Shown here: positions 23,995 through 32,985 of the stretch, piece after piece
Numbering within the stretch: position 1 is the stretch's first letter
Layout: every line of letters starts with the position of its first letter
Assembly (NCBI RefSeq): GCF_002013895.1
Contig: NZ_MAFQ01000018.1
Location: forward strand, 52,296 to 116,295
DNA from: Mycobacteroides franklinii
GTDB taxonomy: Bacteria; Actinomycetota; Actinomycetes; Mycobacteriales; Mycobacteriaceae
DNA: 64,000 nucleotides
Reading direction: 5' to 3'
Made by a program: the position numbers and the translations under genes
The notes under the pieces: model-generated
Seen by the model: the letters and a program-made list of their open reading frames with translations, nothing else
Told to the model about the DNA's origin: nothing
Database searches by the model: none

Positions 23995-24960
23995 GTGTCC
24001 GCCCTGGCGTTCGCGATACTCGCGCTGCTGCTGACCGGTCCCGTACCGGCGTTGCTCGCGCGTGCGCGCTGGCCATACCGCGCGCCACGTGCCGCCATGG
24101 TTTTGTGGCAGGCCATTGCGGTGGCCGCCGTCCTCTCCGCGTTCAGCTCCGGGCTTGCGATCGCGAGCAGACTGCTCGTGCCAGGCCCCGACGGCCACCC
24201 CACCGCCACCATCACCGGCGAAATCGACCGTCTCGGTTGGGGTTTGTGGCTGCTCTACGTCACGGTCTTCGCGATCACCATCCTCATCGGAGTCCGACTG
24301 ATGGTGTCGGTCATCCGGGTAGGCGTCCGCACCCGCCGCCGCCGCGCCCGCCACCGAGCGATCGTGGACCTGCTCGATCACAAGCGTTACTGCGAGAACT
24401 GGCGCGGCGGCTACGACATCCACCATCGGCGCGATCATGATCTGCGTGTCCTGGAAGTCGACGAGCCCCTGGCGTACTGCCTGCCGGGTGTGCGCAGCCG
24501 GGTGGTCGTCAGCGAGGGCACGCTAAGCACGCTGGGACACAACGAGGTGACCGCGATCGTCGCGCACGAACGTGCGCATCTGCGGGCCCGCCATGACCTG
24601 GTGCTGGAGGCATTCACCGCCGTCCACGACGCCTTCCCGGTCATCGTACGCAGCAAGAACGCACTGGACGCGGTGAAGCTGCTGGTCGAGCTGCTCGCCG
24701 ATGATGCCGCGGTCCGCACCGCAGGTCCCACGCCGCTGGCCCGCGCACTGGTCGCCTGCGCGGGTGGCCCGACTCCGGTCGGCGCCATGGCCGCAGGCGG
24801 GCCCACCACCCTCATCCGGGTCCGCCGGCTGGGTGGGAGCGGCAACAGCCTGCCGTTGTCCTGCGGCGCCTATGCCGCGGCCGCCGCGATTCTGGTGGTA
24901 CCGACGCTGGCCGTTGTCATCCCGTGGTTCACCGAACTGCAGCGGCTCTTCAGTAAGTAA
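23995..24960 (+). CDS. blaR: BlaR1-like M56 family membrane metallopeptidase
   Basis: A 321-residue membrane protein with about three to four hydrophobic segments and a cytoplasmic zinc-protease domain whose motif is AHERAH (HExxH, about residue 190), followed by ELLADDAAV with the third ligand. It lacks the C-terminal penicillin-binding sensor domain of staphylococcal BlaR1, as mycobacterial homologues do (Rv1845c), so the signal that triggers it is unknown. It is expected to inactivate BlaI by cleavage. GTG start at 23995, 14 bases after blaI. Confidence 0.9.
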   Translation: MSALAFAILALLLTGPVPALLARARWPYRAPRAAMVLWQAIAVAAVLSAFSSGLAIASRLLVPGPDGHPTATITGEIDRLGWGLWLLYVTVFAITILIGVRLMVSVIRVGVRTRRRRARHRAIVDLLDHKRYCENWRGGYDIHHRRDHDLRVLEVDEPLAYCLPGVRSRVVVSEGTLSTLGHNEVTAIVAHERAHLRARHDLVLEAFTAVHDAFPVIVRSKNALDAVKLLVELLADDAAVRTAGPTPLARALVACAGGPTPVGAMAAGGPTTLIRVRRLGGSGNSLPLSCGAYAAAAAILVVPTLAVVIPWFTELQRLFSK

Positions 24961-25047
24961 CCTCCAAGTAGACGACCCGCGCTCGCGGGCTGATTGTGAC
25001 TGCGCGAGAATCCGTGGAGCACAACACGTCAACGAAAGGATGTGCTG

Positions 25048-26502
25048 GTGACGGCTGCAGACGGTTCGGCGCAGGGTAAAGCTCAGATCGGCGTGACGGG
25101 CCTGGCCGTCATGGGATCGAATATCGCGCGCAACTTCGCGCGGCACGGTTACACGGTCGCACTACACAACCGATCGGTGGCCAAGACCGACGCGCTGCTC
25201 GCCGAGCACGGATCCGAGGGCAGCTTCGTCCGCAGCGAAAGCATCGAGGAGTTCGTGGCGGCGCTGGAGCGCCCGCGCCGGGTGCTCATCATGGTCAAGG
25301 CCGGTGACCCGACCGATGCGGTAATCAACGAGCTCGCCGACGCCATGGAGTCGGGCGACATCATCATCGACGGCGGCAACTCGCTCTACACCGACACCAT
25401 CCGCCGCGAGAAGGCGATGGCCGACCGCGGCCTGCACTTCGTCGGCGCGGGCATCTCGGGCGGTGAAGAGGGCGCGCTGAACGGTCCCTCGATCATGCCG
25501 GGCGGGCCGAAGAAGTCCTACGAATCCCTCGGCCCGCTGCTGGAGGAGATCTCCGCACACGTCGACGGCGTGCCCTGCTGTACCCACATCGGCCCCGACG
25601 GCTCCGGCCATTTCGTGAAGATGGTGCACAACGGCATCGAGTACTCGGACATGCAGCTGATCGGCGAGGCTTACCAGCTGCTGCGCGACAGCCTCGGCAT
25701 GAGTGCACCGGAGATCGCCGACGTCTTCACCGAATGGAACAAGGGCGAGCTGGAGAGCTACCTCATCGAGATCACCGCCGAAGTGCTCAAGCAGGTGGAC
25801 GCAAAAACCGGCAAGCCGCTCGTCGACGTCATCGTCGATGCCGCCGAGCAGAAGGGCACCGGCCGCTGGACGGTCAAGTCAGCACTCGATCTCGGAGTGC
25901 CGGTGACGGGTATCGCCGAGGCCGTGTTCGCCCGCGCACTATCCGGATCGCGGCCGCAACGCGCGGCAGCAGCCGGCTTCGCTGCCGGCCAGCTCGGTGA
26001 AAAGCCAAGCGATGCAAAGCAGTTCATCGAAGACGTGCGTCAGGCGCTGTACGCCTCCAAGATTGTGGCCTACGCGCAGGGGTTCAACCAGATCGCGGCG
26101 GGCAGCGAGGAATACAACTGGAACGTCAAGCCCGGCGACCTGGCCACCATCTGGCGCGGTGGTTGCATCATCCGCGCGCAGTTCCTCAACCGGGTCAAGG
26201 AAGCGTTCGCCGAGCAGCCCGATCTGCCGACTCTCATTGCGGCCCCGTACTTCCGGGATGCCGTCGAGAAGGGCATCGACAGCTGGCGTCGGGTCGTGGT
26301 GACGGCGACGCAGCTGGGCATTCCGGTCCCCGGCTTCGCCTCGTCACTGTCGTACTACGACGGTTTGCGCACCGATCGCCTGCCCGCCGCACTCACCCAG
26401 GCACAGCGTGACTTCTTTGGCGCGCACACCTATGAGCGCGTCGACTCCTCCGGTAAGTTCCACACGCTCTGGAGCGGCGACCGCAGCGAGGTCGAGGCGT
26501 AA
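25048..26502 (+). CDS. gnd: 6-phosphogluconate dehydrogenase, NADP-dependent, decarboxylating
   Basis: A 484-residue enzyme of the long (E. coli type) class. NADP motif IGVTGLAVMGSNIARNFARHG (given as GLAVMGSNIARN), active-site GGEEGALNGPSIMPGG, catalytic Lys in HFVKMVHNGIEYSDMQLIGEAY (given as VKMVHNGIEY) and ..RRVVVTATQLGIPVPGF near the end. It makes ribulose-5-phosphate and NADPH in the pentose phosphate pathway. The GTG at 25048 was chosen because GAAAGGA lies seven bases upstream; a GTG at 25042 would be too close. Equivalent of Rv1844c. Confidence 0.96.
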   Translation: MTAADGSAQGKAQIGVTGLAVMGSNIARNFARHGYTVALHNRSVAKTDALLAEHGSEGSFVRSESIEEFVAALERPRRVLIMVKAGDPTDAVINELADAMESGDIIIDGGNSLYTDTIRREKAMADRGLHFVGAGISGGEEGALNGPSIMPGGPKKSYESLGPLLEEISAHVDGVPCCTHIGPDGSGHFVKMVHNGIEYSDMQLIGEAYQLLRDSLGMSAPEIADVFTEWNKGELESYLIEITAEVLKQVDAKTGKPLVDVIVDAAEQKGTGRWTVKSALDLGVPVTGIAEAVFARALSGSRPQRAAAAGFAAGQLGEKPSDAKQFIEDVRQALYASKIVAYAQGFNQIAAGSEEYNWNVKPGDLATIWRGGCIIRAQFLNRVKEAFAEQPDLPTLIAAPYFRDAVEKGIDSWRRVVVTATQLGIPVPGFASSLSYYDGLRTDRLPAALTQAQRDFFGAHTYERVDSSGKFHTLWSGDRSEVEA

Positions 26503-26534
26503 GGCCAGAACACGAGGCGTAGGGCAGTCACATC

Positions 26535-27971
26535 ATGAAGTTTCTGGACGGGCAGCGGCCACCGTATGACCTCACCTACGACGACGTCTTCGTGGTGCCG
26601 AACCACTCGGATGTCACCTCGCGCTTCGATGTCGACCTGACCACCGTCGACGGCACCGGCACCACGATCCCCATCGTGGTCGCCAACATGACGGCGGTGG
26701 CGGGACGGCGGATGGCCGAGACCGTCGCCCGCCGGGGCGGAATCACCGTGTTACCGCAGGATCTTCCGGTGCAGGCCGTCGCGCAGACGGTCGAGTTCGT
26801 CAAGAGTCGCGACCTGGTCTACGACACTCCGGTGACGCTGGCCCCTGATGACTCGGCCGGTGAGGCGATCGCGCTGATTCACAAGCGATCGCATGGGGCC
26901 GCAGTGGTACTGGAGGACGGCAAACCGCTGGGGCTGGTCACCGAGAGCGCATGCACCGGTATCGACAGGTTCACCCGTGTCCACGACATCGCGGCGACCG
27001 ATTTCGTCACGGTGCCGACGGGGACCGATCCACGGGCGATCTTCGAACGGCTGGCCGAGGCGCACGTGCCGGTGGCGGTGCTGACGCGTCCGGACGGAAC
27101 CATGGCGGGCATCCTCACCCGCACCGGGGCCATTCGGGCGGGTCTGTACACGCCCGCCGTCGACGCGGACGGGCGGCTGCGCATCGCCGGGGCCGTCGGG
27201 ATCAACGGCGATGTCCGGGCCAAGGCGACCGCCCTGGTGCAGGCCGGGGTGGATCTGTTGGTCATCGACACCGCGCACGGACACCAGCAGAAGATGATCG
27301 ACGTGCTCACCTCGGTCGCCAAGTTGTCGCTGGGTGTGCCTATCGCCGCGGGCAATGTGGTGTCGGCACAGGGCACCCGCGATCTGATCCAGGCCGGCGC
27401 GGACATCGTGAAGGTCGGTGTGGGTCCGGGCGCCATGTGCACCACCCGGATGATGACCGGGGTGGGTCGCCCGCAGTTGTCGGCGGTCATCGAATGCGCA
27501 GCCGCGGCAAGAGAACTCGGTGCTCACGTGTGGGCCGACGGCGGGGTTCGGCACCCGCGCGATGTCGCGCTGGCGCTCGCGGCCGGTGCCGCCAACGTGA
27601 TGATCGGCTCCTGGTTCGCCGGGACTCACGAATCCCCGGGTGACCTGCAGCTCTCACCCAGCGGCCGACGTTACAAGGACAGCTTCGGGATGGCGTCCAA
27701 ACGTGCCGTCGCGGCCCGCACCACCGGTGACAGCGCCTTCGACCAGGCACGTAAGAGCCTGTTCGAGGAGGGCATTTCCACCTCCCGGATCGAATTGGAC
27801 GCGCAGCGTCCCGGCGTGGAGGACCTCATCGACCACATCATCTCGGGCGTACGCAGTACCTGCACCTATGTCGGTGCGCGCACGCTGGGCGAGCTACACG
27901 AGCGGGTGGTTCTGGGTGTCCAATCAGCCGCCGGATTCGCGGAGGGACGCCCTCTTCCCGAAGGTTGGTAA
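26535..27971 (+). CDS. guaB1: GuaB1-type IMP dehydrogenase/GMP reductase family enzyme with CBS domains
   Basis: A 478-residue (beta/alpha)8 enzyme. LTYDDVFVVPNHSDVTSRFDVD opens the barrel; two CBS domains are inserted at about residues 95-205 (KRSHGAAVVLEDGKPLGLVTE and the VAVLTRPDGTMAGILTR partner). Catalytic loop GPGAMCTTRMMTGVGRPQ with Cys, then ADGGVRHPRDVALALAAGA. M. smegmatis GuaB1 has been shown to act as a GMP reductase (purine salvage) rather than an IMP dehydrogenase; I extend that here. Follows gnd by 32 bases, as in Rv1843c-Rv1844c. Confidence 0.93.
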   Translation: MKFLDGQRPPYDLTYDDVFVVPNHSDVTSRFDVDLTTVDGTGTTIPIVVANMTAVAGRRMAETVARRGGITVLPQDLPVQAVAQTVEFVKSRDLVYDTPVTLAPDDSAGEAIALIHKRSHGAAVVLEDGKPLGLVTESACTGIDRFTRVHDIAATDFVTVPTGTDPRAIFERLAEAHVPVAVLTRPDGTMAGILTRTGAIRAGLYTPAVDADGRLRIAGAVGINGDVRAKATALVQAGVDLLVIDTAHGHQQKMIDVLTSVAKLSLGVPIAAGNVVSAQGTRDLIQAGADIVKVGVGPGAMCTTRMMTGVGRPQLSAVIECAAAARELGAHVWADGGVRHPRDVALALAAGAANVMIGSWFAGTHESPGDLQLSPSGRRYKDSFGMASKRAVAARTTGDSAFDQARKSLFEEGISTSRIELDAQRPGVEDLIDHIISGVRSTCTYVGARTLGELHERVVLGVQSAAGFAEGRPLPEGW

Positions 27972-27997
27972 CCGTACGGCGACCTGCACGGTTACCA
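27966..27997. terminator. Hairpin overlapping the end of guaB1
   Basis: TGGTAACCGT (27966-27975) and ACGGTTACCA (27988-27997) form a perfect 10-bp stem over a 12-base loop. The left arm contains the guaB1 stop codon. A likely terminator or mRNA-end stabiliser. Confidence 0.5.
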
Positions 27998-28010
27998 TTG
28001 AGCCTCATGA

Positions 28011-28029
28011 TGGTCACACGGTGTGACCA
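28011..28029. promoter_or_regulatory. Perfect 19-bp palindrome before the CNNM gene
   Basis: TGGTCACAC-G-GTGTGACCA has 9-bp arms around one base and ends 24 bases before the GTG at 28054. The TGGTC...GACCA ends resemble GntR-family operators. It could also act as part of a termination structure with the hairpin at 27966-27997. Confidence 0.45.
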
Positions 28030-28053
28030 CTTAACCTAAGGGGCCAGCAAGCG

Positions 28054-29403
28054 GTGACGGTCTTACTCACCGGGCTGAGCTTGCTTGCCATCGTGGCGCT
28101 GACCGCGGGCACCGCCCTTTTCGTGGCGGCAGAATTCTCCTTGACCGCGCTGGAACGGAGCTCCATCGAGGCGCGGGCCAAGACGGGTGACAGCCGGGAC
28201 CGGTTGGTCAAAAGGGCGCACAGCACGCTGTCTTTCCAGCTGTCCGGGGCACAGCTCGGCATCACCATCACCACACTGGTCACCGGATACCTCGCCGAGC
28301 CGGTGATCGCGCGCCTGCTGTCGCAGTTGTTCGGATACACCGGGATTGCCATCAGCAGCGCGATATCACTGGCCCTGGCGCTGCTCATCGCCACCTCGGT
28401 ATCGATGATCTTCGGTGAGCTGGTCCCGAAGAACTTCGCGCTGGCGCGCCCCATTTGGACCTCGCGCACCACCGCGGGCCCCATGGTGCTGTTCTCGGCG
28501 GTGTTCGCTTTCGCGATCCGGGCATTGAACGGGATCGCCAACTGGGTGCTGCGCCGCATGGGCATCGAACCGGCCGAGGAACTGCGCTCGGCGCGTTCAC
28601 CGCAAGAGCTGGGATCGCTGGTGCGCACCTCGGCCCGCAGCGGTGCGTTGGACGAAACCACCGCGGTGCTGGTTGATCGGTCGCTGCGGTTCGGCAGCCG
28701 CACCGCCGAGGAACTCATGACCCCGCGCACCGAGATCGAATCGCTGGAAGCGACCGACACGGTGGCTGACCTGGTCGCCATCGCCGTCGAGAGCGGATTT
28801 TCCCGGTTCCCGATCACGGAAGGCGATCTTGACGCGACGATCGGGATCGTCCACGTCAAGCAGATCTTCGAGGTGCCTCGCGATCGGCGGGCCACTACGA
28901 CACTGGCGAGCCTGGCCCGGCCGGTCGCGGTGGTGCCGTCCACATTGGACGGTGACGCGGTCATGGAGCAGGTACGGGCCAATGGCATGCAAACCGCGCT
29001 GGTTGTCGACGAGTACGGCGGCACCGCGGGGCTGGTCACAGTCGAGGACATGATCGAGGAGATCGTGGGCGATGTCCGCGACGAACACGATGATGCGACT
29101 CCCGATGTGGTGTCCTCCGGCGGCGGTTGGGTGGTGTCGGGTCTGCTGCGCATCGACGAGGTTTCGGCGGCAACCGGCTACCGGGCCCCCGAGGGCGAGT
29201 ACGAAACGATCGGCGGGCTGGTGCTGCAGGAACTCGGGCACATCCCCACGGTGGGTGAGACCGTCGAGTTGTCGGCGGTCGTCCCGGACCATCCGTCGGC
29301 CGAACTGCCTCGATGGCGGGCTCGGGTGGCGGGTATGGACGGTCGCCGGATCGACCAGATCGAGCTCACCGAGCTGACCGACACCGACGGCCAGGGGGCT
29401 TGA
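28054..29403 (+). CDS. Hemolysin-family CNNM/CBS-domain membrane protein (first)
   Basis: A 449-residue protein. The N-terminal CNNM (DUF21) domain has about four membrane segments with AAEFSLTALERSSIEARA and SGAQLGITITTLVTGYL (given as GAQLGITITTL). Two CBS domains follow (about residues 215-340: EELMTPRTEIESL, FSRFPITEGDLD, VVDEYGGTAGLVTVEDMIEEIVGDV), and a CorC_HlyC transporter-associated domain ends the protein. Related proteins transport Mg2+/Co2+ or regulate such transport. GTG start at 28054. Equivalent of Rv1842c. Confidence 0.9.
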   Translation: MTVLLTGLSLLAIVALTAGTALFVAAEFSLTALERSSIEARAKTGDSRDRLVKRAHSTLSFQLSGAQLGITITTLVTGYLAEPVIARLLSQLFGYTGIAISSAISLALALLIATSVSMIFGELVPKNFALARPIWTSRTTAGPMVLFSAVFAFAIRALNGIANWVLRRMGIEPAEELRSARSPQELGSLVRTSARSGALDETTAVLVDRSLRFGSRTAEELMTPRTEIESLEATDTVADLVAIAVESGFSRFPITEGDLDATIGIVHVKQIFEVPRDRRATTTLASLARPVAVVPSTLDGDAVMEQVRANGMQTALVVDEYGGTAGLVTVEDMIEEIVGDVRDEHDDATPDVVSSGGGWVVSGLLRIDEVSAATGYRAPEGEYETIGGLVLQELGHIPTVGETVELSAVVPDHPSAELPRWRARVAGMDGRRIDQIELTELTDTDGQGA

Positions 29404-29408
29404 CCACG

Positions 29409-30464
29409 ATGGGCAGCGACATACTTGGTGTACTACTCACCGCCGCTTTGCTTTTGGCGAACGCCTTCTTCGTCGGTGCCGAATTCGCCCTCATCTCGGC
29501 GCGCCGGGACCGGCTGGAGGCGCTGGCCGAGGCGGGCAAGAAGCGCGCCGTGACGGTGATGATGGCGGGCCAGAACCTGTCGCTGATGCTGGCCGGTGCT
29601 CAGCTTGGCATCACCATCTGTTCAATCCTGTTGGGCCGCATCGGGGAACCGGCGGTGGCGCACCTGCTGGAGCGGCCTTTCGAATTGTTGGGCGTACCGC
29701 AGGCGGTGATGCACACCGTCGCCTTCGTGGTCTCGCTGTCGATCGTGGTGCTGCTGCACGTTCTGCTCGGTGAGATGGTGCCCAAGAACATCGCCATCGC
29801 GGGCCCGGAGTCGGCGGCCATGCTGTTGATTCCGCCCTACCTGGTGTACATCCGGCTGGCGCGGCCCCTGATCGCCTTCTACAACTGGTGCGCCAACACC
29901 GCGTTGCGGCTCATCAAGGTGCCGGTGAAGAACGAGCTCGAGGTCACCGTGTCCACCGTGGAGCTCTCCGAAATGATCGCGGAGTCGCTGTCGGAGGGCC
30001 TCCTTGACGAGGAAGAACACACCCGGTTGCGCCGTGCGCTACAGATTCAGCATCGTGTGGTCGCGGACGTCGTCGTGCCCGCTAACCAGATACGGTCGAT
30101 CGCCGTATCGGGCTCGGCGCAGGCGCCTTCCGTCACCGCCGTGGAGCGGGTGGTGGCCGAGACCGGATTTTCGCGATTCCCCGTCATCGGGCCGCGTGGG
30201 GATTACCTCGGCTATCTGCACATAAAGGACGTCTTGACCATGGGGGACGATCCGGACGCGATCATCGACCCCGCATTCATTCGGCCCCTGCCGCGGTTGC
30301 ACGGTTCCGTTCCGCTACCGGAGGCGCTGTCGACGTTGCGTCGTAGCAACAGTCATCTGGCACTCATGTCAACCACCGACGGCAGCGTAGTGGGCCTGGT
30401 CACACTCGAAGATCTGGTGGAGGATCTCGTCGGCACCGTGCGTGACGGAACTCACCGCATATAG
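29409..30464 (+). CDS. Hemolysin-family CNNM/CBS-domain membrane protein (second)
   Basis: A 351-residue paralogue of the preceding gene with the same CNNM membrane domain (NAFFVGAEFALISARRDRLEALA, GAQLGITICSILLG) and a CBS pair (VVPANQIRSIAV, FSRFPVIGPRGDYLGYLHIKDV, LMSTTDGSVVGLVTLEDLVEDLVG given as VVGLVTLEDLVEDL). It lacks the C-terminal CorC_HlyC domain, so the two proteins may pair as a heteromer. ATG at 29409 is 5 bases after the first gene's stop; a TTG at 29400 overlapping that stop is possible. Equivalent of Rv1841c. Confidence 0.9.
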   Translation: MGSDILGVLLTAALLLANAFFVGAEFALISARRDRLEALAEAGKKRAVTVMMAGQNLSLMLAGAQLGITICSILLGRIGEPAVAHLLERPFELLGVPQAVMHTVAFVVSLSIVVLLHVLLGEMVPKNIAIAGPESAAMLLIPPYLVYIRLARPLIAFYNWCANTALRLIKVPVKNELEVTVSTVELSEMIAESLSEGLLDEEEHTRLRRALQIQHRVVADVVVPANQIRSIAVSGSAQAPSVTAVERVVAETGFSRFPVIGPRGDYLGYLHIKDVLTMGDDPDAIIDPAFIRPLPRLHGSVPLPEALSTLRRSNSHLALMSTTDGSVVGLVTLEDLVEDLVGTVRDGTHRI

Positions 30465-30564
30465 CGCGGTTTCGGGGTTGATGGCTACCAATGAGTAGGA
30501 TCATTGTTCACCGATTCGCACGAGCGTCCGGTCCCAGACCCACAAACAACACAGAGGAGTTGCG

Positions 30565-32784
30565 ATGAGTGATCGCGTCGATGTGGGCAACCTGCGCGTG
30601 GCGCGGGTGCTATACGACTTCATCACCAATGAGGCCCTCCCGGGCACCGGTGTGGATGCCGACGCTTTCTGGGCTGGGGTCGACAAAGTAGTCACCGATT
30701 TGGCTCCGCGGAACCGAGAGCTCCTCGATCGGCGCGACGACCTGCAAACTCAGATTGATCGCTGGCACCGGCAGCGCGCCATCGAGCCGCTGGATCCGTC
30801 GGAGTATCGGGAGTTCCTCACCGAGATCGGATACCTGGTTCCGGAGCCTGAGGATTTCACCATCACCACCGCCAACGTGGACGACGAGATCACCACGACG
30901 GCAGGGCCGCAGCTGGTTGTTCCGATCTTGAACGCGCGCTTCGCGCTCAACGCCGCCAATGCACGCTGGGGCTCCCTTTACGACGCGCTGTACGGCACCG
31001 ATGTCATCTCGGAAGCCGATGGCGCTGAGAAGGCGTCCGCTGACACTGGTGGGTACAACAGGATCCGCGGCGACAAGGTCATCGCGTACGCGCGTGAGGT
31101 GCTCGACGGTGCGGTGCCGCTGGCGGCCGGCTCGTGGAAGGACGCCGTCGGCCTGAAGATCGACGACGGTCAGCTGCTTGTCGAGCTGGGTGACGACCTC
31201 TCGACGGGCCTGCAAAACCCTGACCAGTTCATCGGCTACACGGGCAAGCTCGGCAAGCCGCAGTGGTCGGTGCTACTGATCAACCACGGTCTGCACATCG
31301 AGATCTTGATCGACCCCGACTCCCCCATCGGATCGACCGACAAGGCCGGCATCAAGGATGTGGTGCTGGAGTCGGCGATCACCACGATCATGGACTTCGA
31401 GGACTCGGTCGCGGCGGTGGACGCCGAGGACAAGGTGCTCGGATACCGAAACTGGTTGGGACTCAACAAGGGTGACCTGTCCGAAGAGGTCTCCAAGGGC
31501 GGTAAGACGTTCACCCGCGTGCTCAACGAGGACCGCGTGTTCACCGCCCCCGACGGCAAGGGCGAAGTGACTCTGCCCGGGCGCAGTCTGCTGTTCGTCC
31601 GCAATGTCGGTCACCTCATGACCAACGACGCCATCGTGATGCGCGGCGAGAGCGGCGAAGACATAGAGATGCCGGAGGGCATCCAGGACGCGCTGTTCAC
31701 CAGCCTGATTGCCATCCATGGCCTGCGTTCCGGCAAGAAGAACGGGGCACTGAAGAACAGTCGCACCGGCTCTATCTACATCGTCAAGCCCAAGATGCAT
31801 GGTCCGGACGAAGTGGCCTTCACCGCGGAGCTGTTCGGTCGTGTCGAAGAGGTGCTCGGACTGCCACACGCCACCCTCAAGGTCGGCATCATGGATGAGG
31901 AGCGCCGTACCACCGTCAACCTGAAGGCCGCCATCAAGGCCGCCTCGGACCGCGTGGTGTTCATCAACACCGGCTTCCTGGACCGCACCGGCGACGAGAT
32001 CCACACCTCGATGGAAGCCGGGCCGATGTGCCGCAAGGCCGTCATGAAGTCGCAGCCGTGGATTCTGGCGTACGAGGACCACAACGTGGACACCGGACTG
32101 GGCGCCGGGTTGGCCGGCAGGGCTCAGATCGGCAAGGGCATGTGGGCCATGCCGGATCTGATGGCAGACATGGTCGCGCAGAAGATCGCGCAGCCGCGTG
32201 CGGGTGCGACCACGGCGTGGGTACCGTCCCCCACCGCGGCGACCCTGCATGCGCTGCACTACCACCAGGTCGACGTCAAAGCAGTGGACCAGGAGTTGGC
32301 GGGTAAGCACCGCGCCGAGCTCGAGTCTTTGCTCACCATTCCGTTGGCCGAGTCGCGTCATGACTGGACCGCCGAGGACATTCGCGAGGAAATCGACAAC
32401 AACTGCCAATCGATCCTGGGCTACGTGGTCCGCTGGATCGACCATGGTGTCGGCTGCTCCAAGGTTCCGGATATCCACGACGTGGCGCTGATGGAAGACC
32501 GTGCCACCCTGCGCATCTCCAGCCAGCTGCTGGCCAACTGGCTGCGTCACGATGTCATCACCGAGGACGAGGTGGTCGAGGGTCTCAAGCGGATGGCCCC
32601 TATTGTCGATCGACAGAACGCCGGCGACAAGGACTACCGACCGTTGGCGCCGGACTTCGACAGCAACATTGCCTTCCAGGCCGCCAAGGAGCTCATCCTG
32701 GAGGGCAAGGACCAGCCGAACGGGTACACCGAGCCGATCCTGCACCGGCGTCGCCGCGAGTACAAGGCCGCAGGGGCCAAGTAG
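30565..32784 (+). CDS. glcB: Malate synthase G
   Basis: A 739-residue single-chain enzyme, the normal length for isoform G. It condenses glyoxylate and acetyl-CoA to malate. Active-site marks: IMDFEDSVAAVDAEDK (acidic Mg ligands), VGIMDEERRT, AGPMCRKAVMKSQPW and a C-terminal cap with GVGCSKVPDIHDVALMEDRATLRISSQ (given as GVGCSKVPDIHDVALMEDRA) that carries the catalytic Asp. It is the second enzyme of the glyoxylate shunt, needed for growth on fatty acids. CAGAGGAG lies before ATG 30565. Equivalent of Rv1837c. Confidence 0.97.
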   Translation: MSDRVDVGNLRVARVLYDFITNEALPGTGVDADAFWAGVDKVVTDLAPRNRELLDRRDDLQTQIDRWHRQRAIEPLDPSEYREFLTEIGYLVPEPEDFTITTANVDDEITTTAGPQLVVPILNARFALNAANARWGSLYDALYGTDVISEADGAEKASADTGGYNRIRGDKVIAYAREVLDGAVPLAAGSWKDAVGLKIDDGQLLVELGDDLSTGLQNPDQFIGYTGKLGKPQWSVLLINHGLHIEILIDPDSPIGSTDKAGIKDVVLESAITTIMDFEDSVAAVDAEDKVLGYRNWLGLNKGDLSEEVSKGGKTFTRVLNEDRVFTAPDGKGEVTLPGRSLLFVRNVGHLMTNDAIVMRGESGEDIEMPEGIQDALFTSLIAIHGLRSGKKNGALKNSRTGSIYIVKPKMHGPDEVAFTAELFGRVEEVLGLPHATLKVGIMDEERRTTVNLKAAIKAASDRVVFINTGFLDRTGDEIHTSMEAGPMCRKAVMKSQPWILAYEDHNVDTGLGAGLAGRAQIGKGMWAMPDLMADMVAQKIAQPRAGATTAWVPSPTAATLHALHYHQVDVKAVDQELAGKHRAELESLLTIPLAESRHDWTAEDIREEIDNNCQSILGYVVRWIDHGVGCSKVPDIHDVALMEDRATLRISSQLLANWLRHDVITEDEVVEGLKRMAPIVDRQNAGDKDYRPLAPDFDSNIAFQAAKELILEGKDQPNGYTEPILHRRRREYKAAGAK

Positions 32785-32985
32785 CGGATAGCGACTCCGA
32801 CGTGCCTGGATCTCGTCGGAGGCCGTTGCCGTCCTTGTCTGCTGAGTGTCGGTTTGGCCGCGGTTTGGTGTCGCGTGCCGTGGTTCACGGGGTCTGGGAC
32901 AGTAGACTCGGGCCGACGCGCAGCGCGGCTCATGGACCGCCGCTGGACAAGTACTTAGACACGATCAGAAGGGTCGCGACAACAC

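Noticed and set aside
31273..32745. 490-residue open frame antisense to glcB
   Set aside because: The opposite strand encodes complete malate synthase G; the antisense translation is low-complexity, rich in Gly, Val, His and Arg, typical of a shadow frame.
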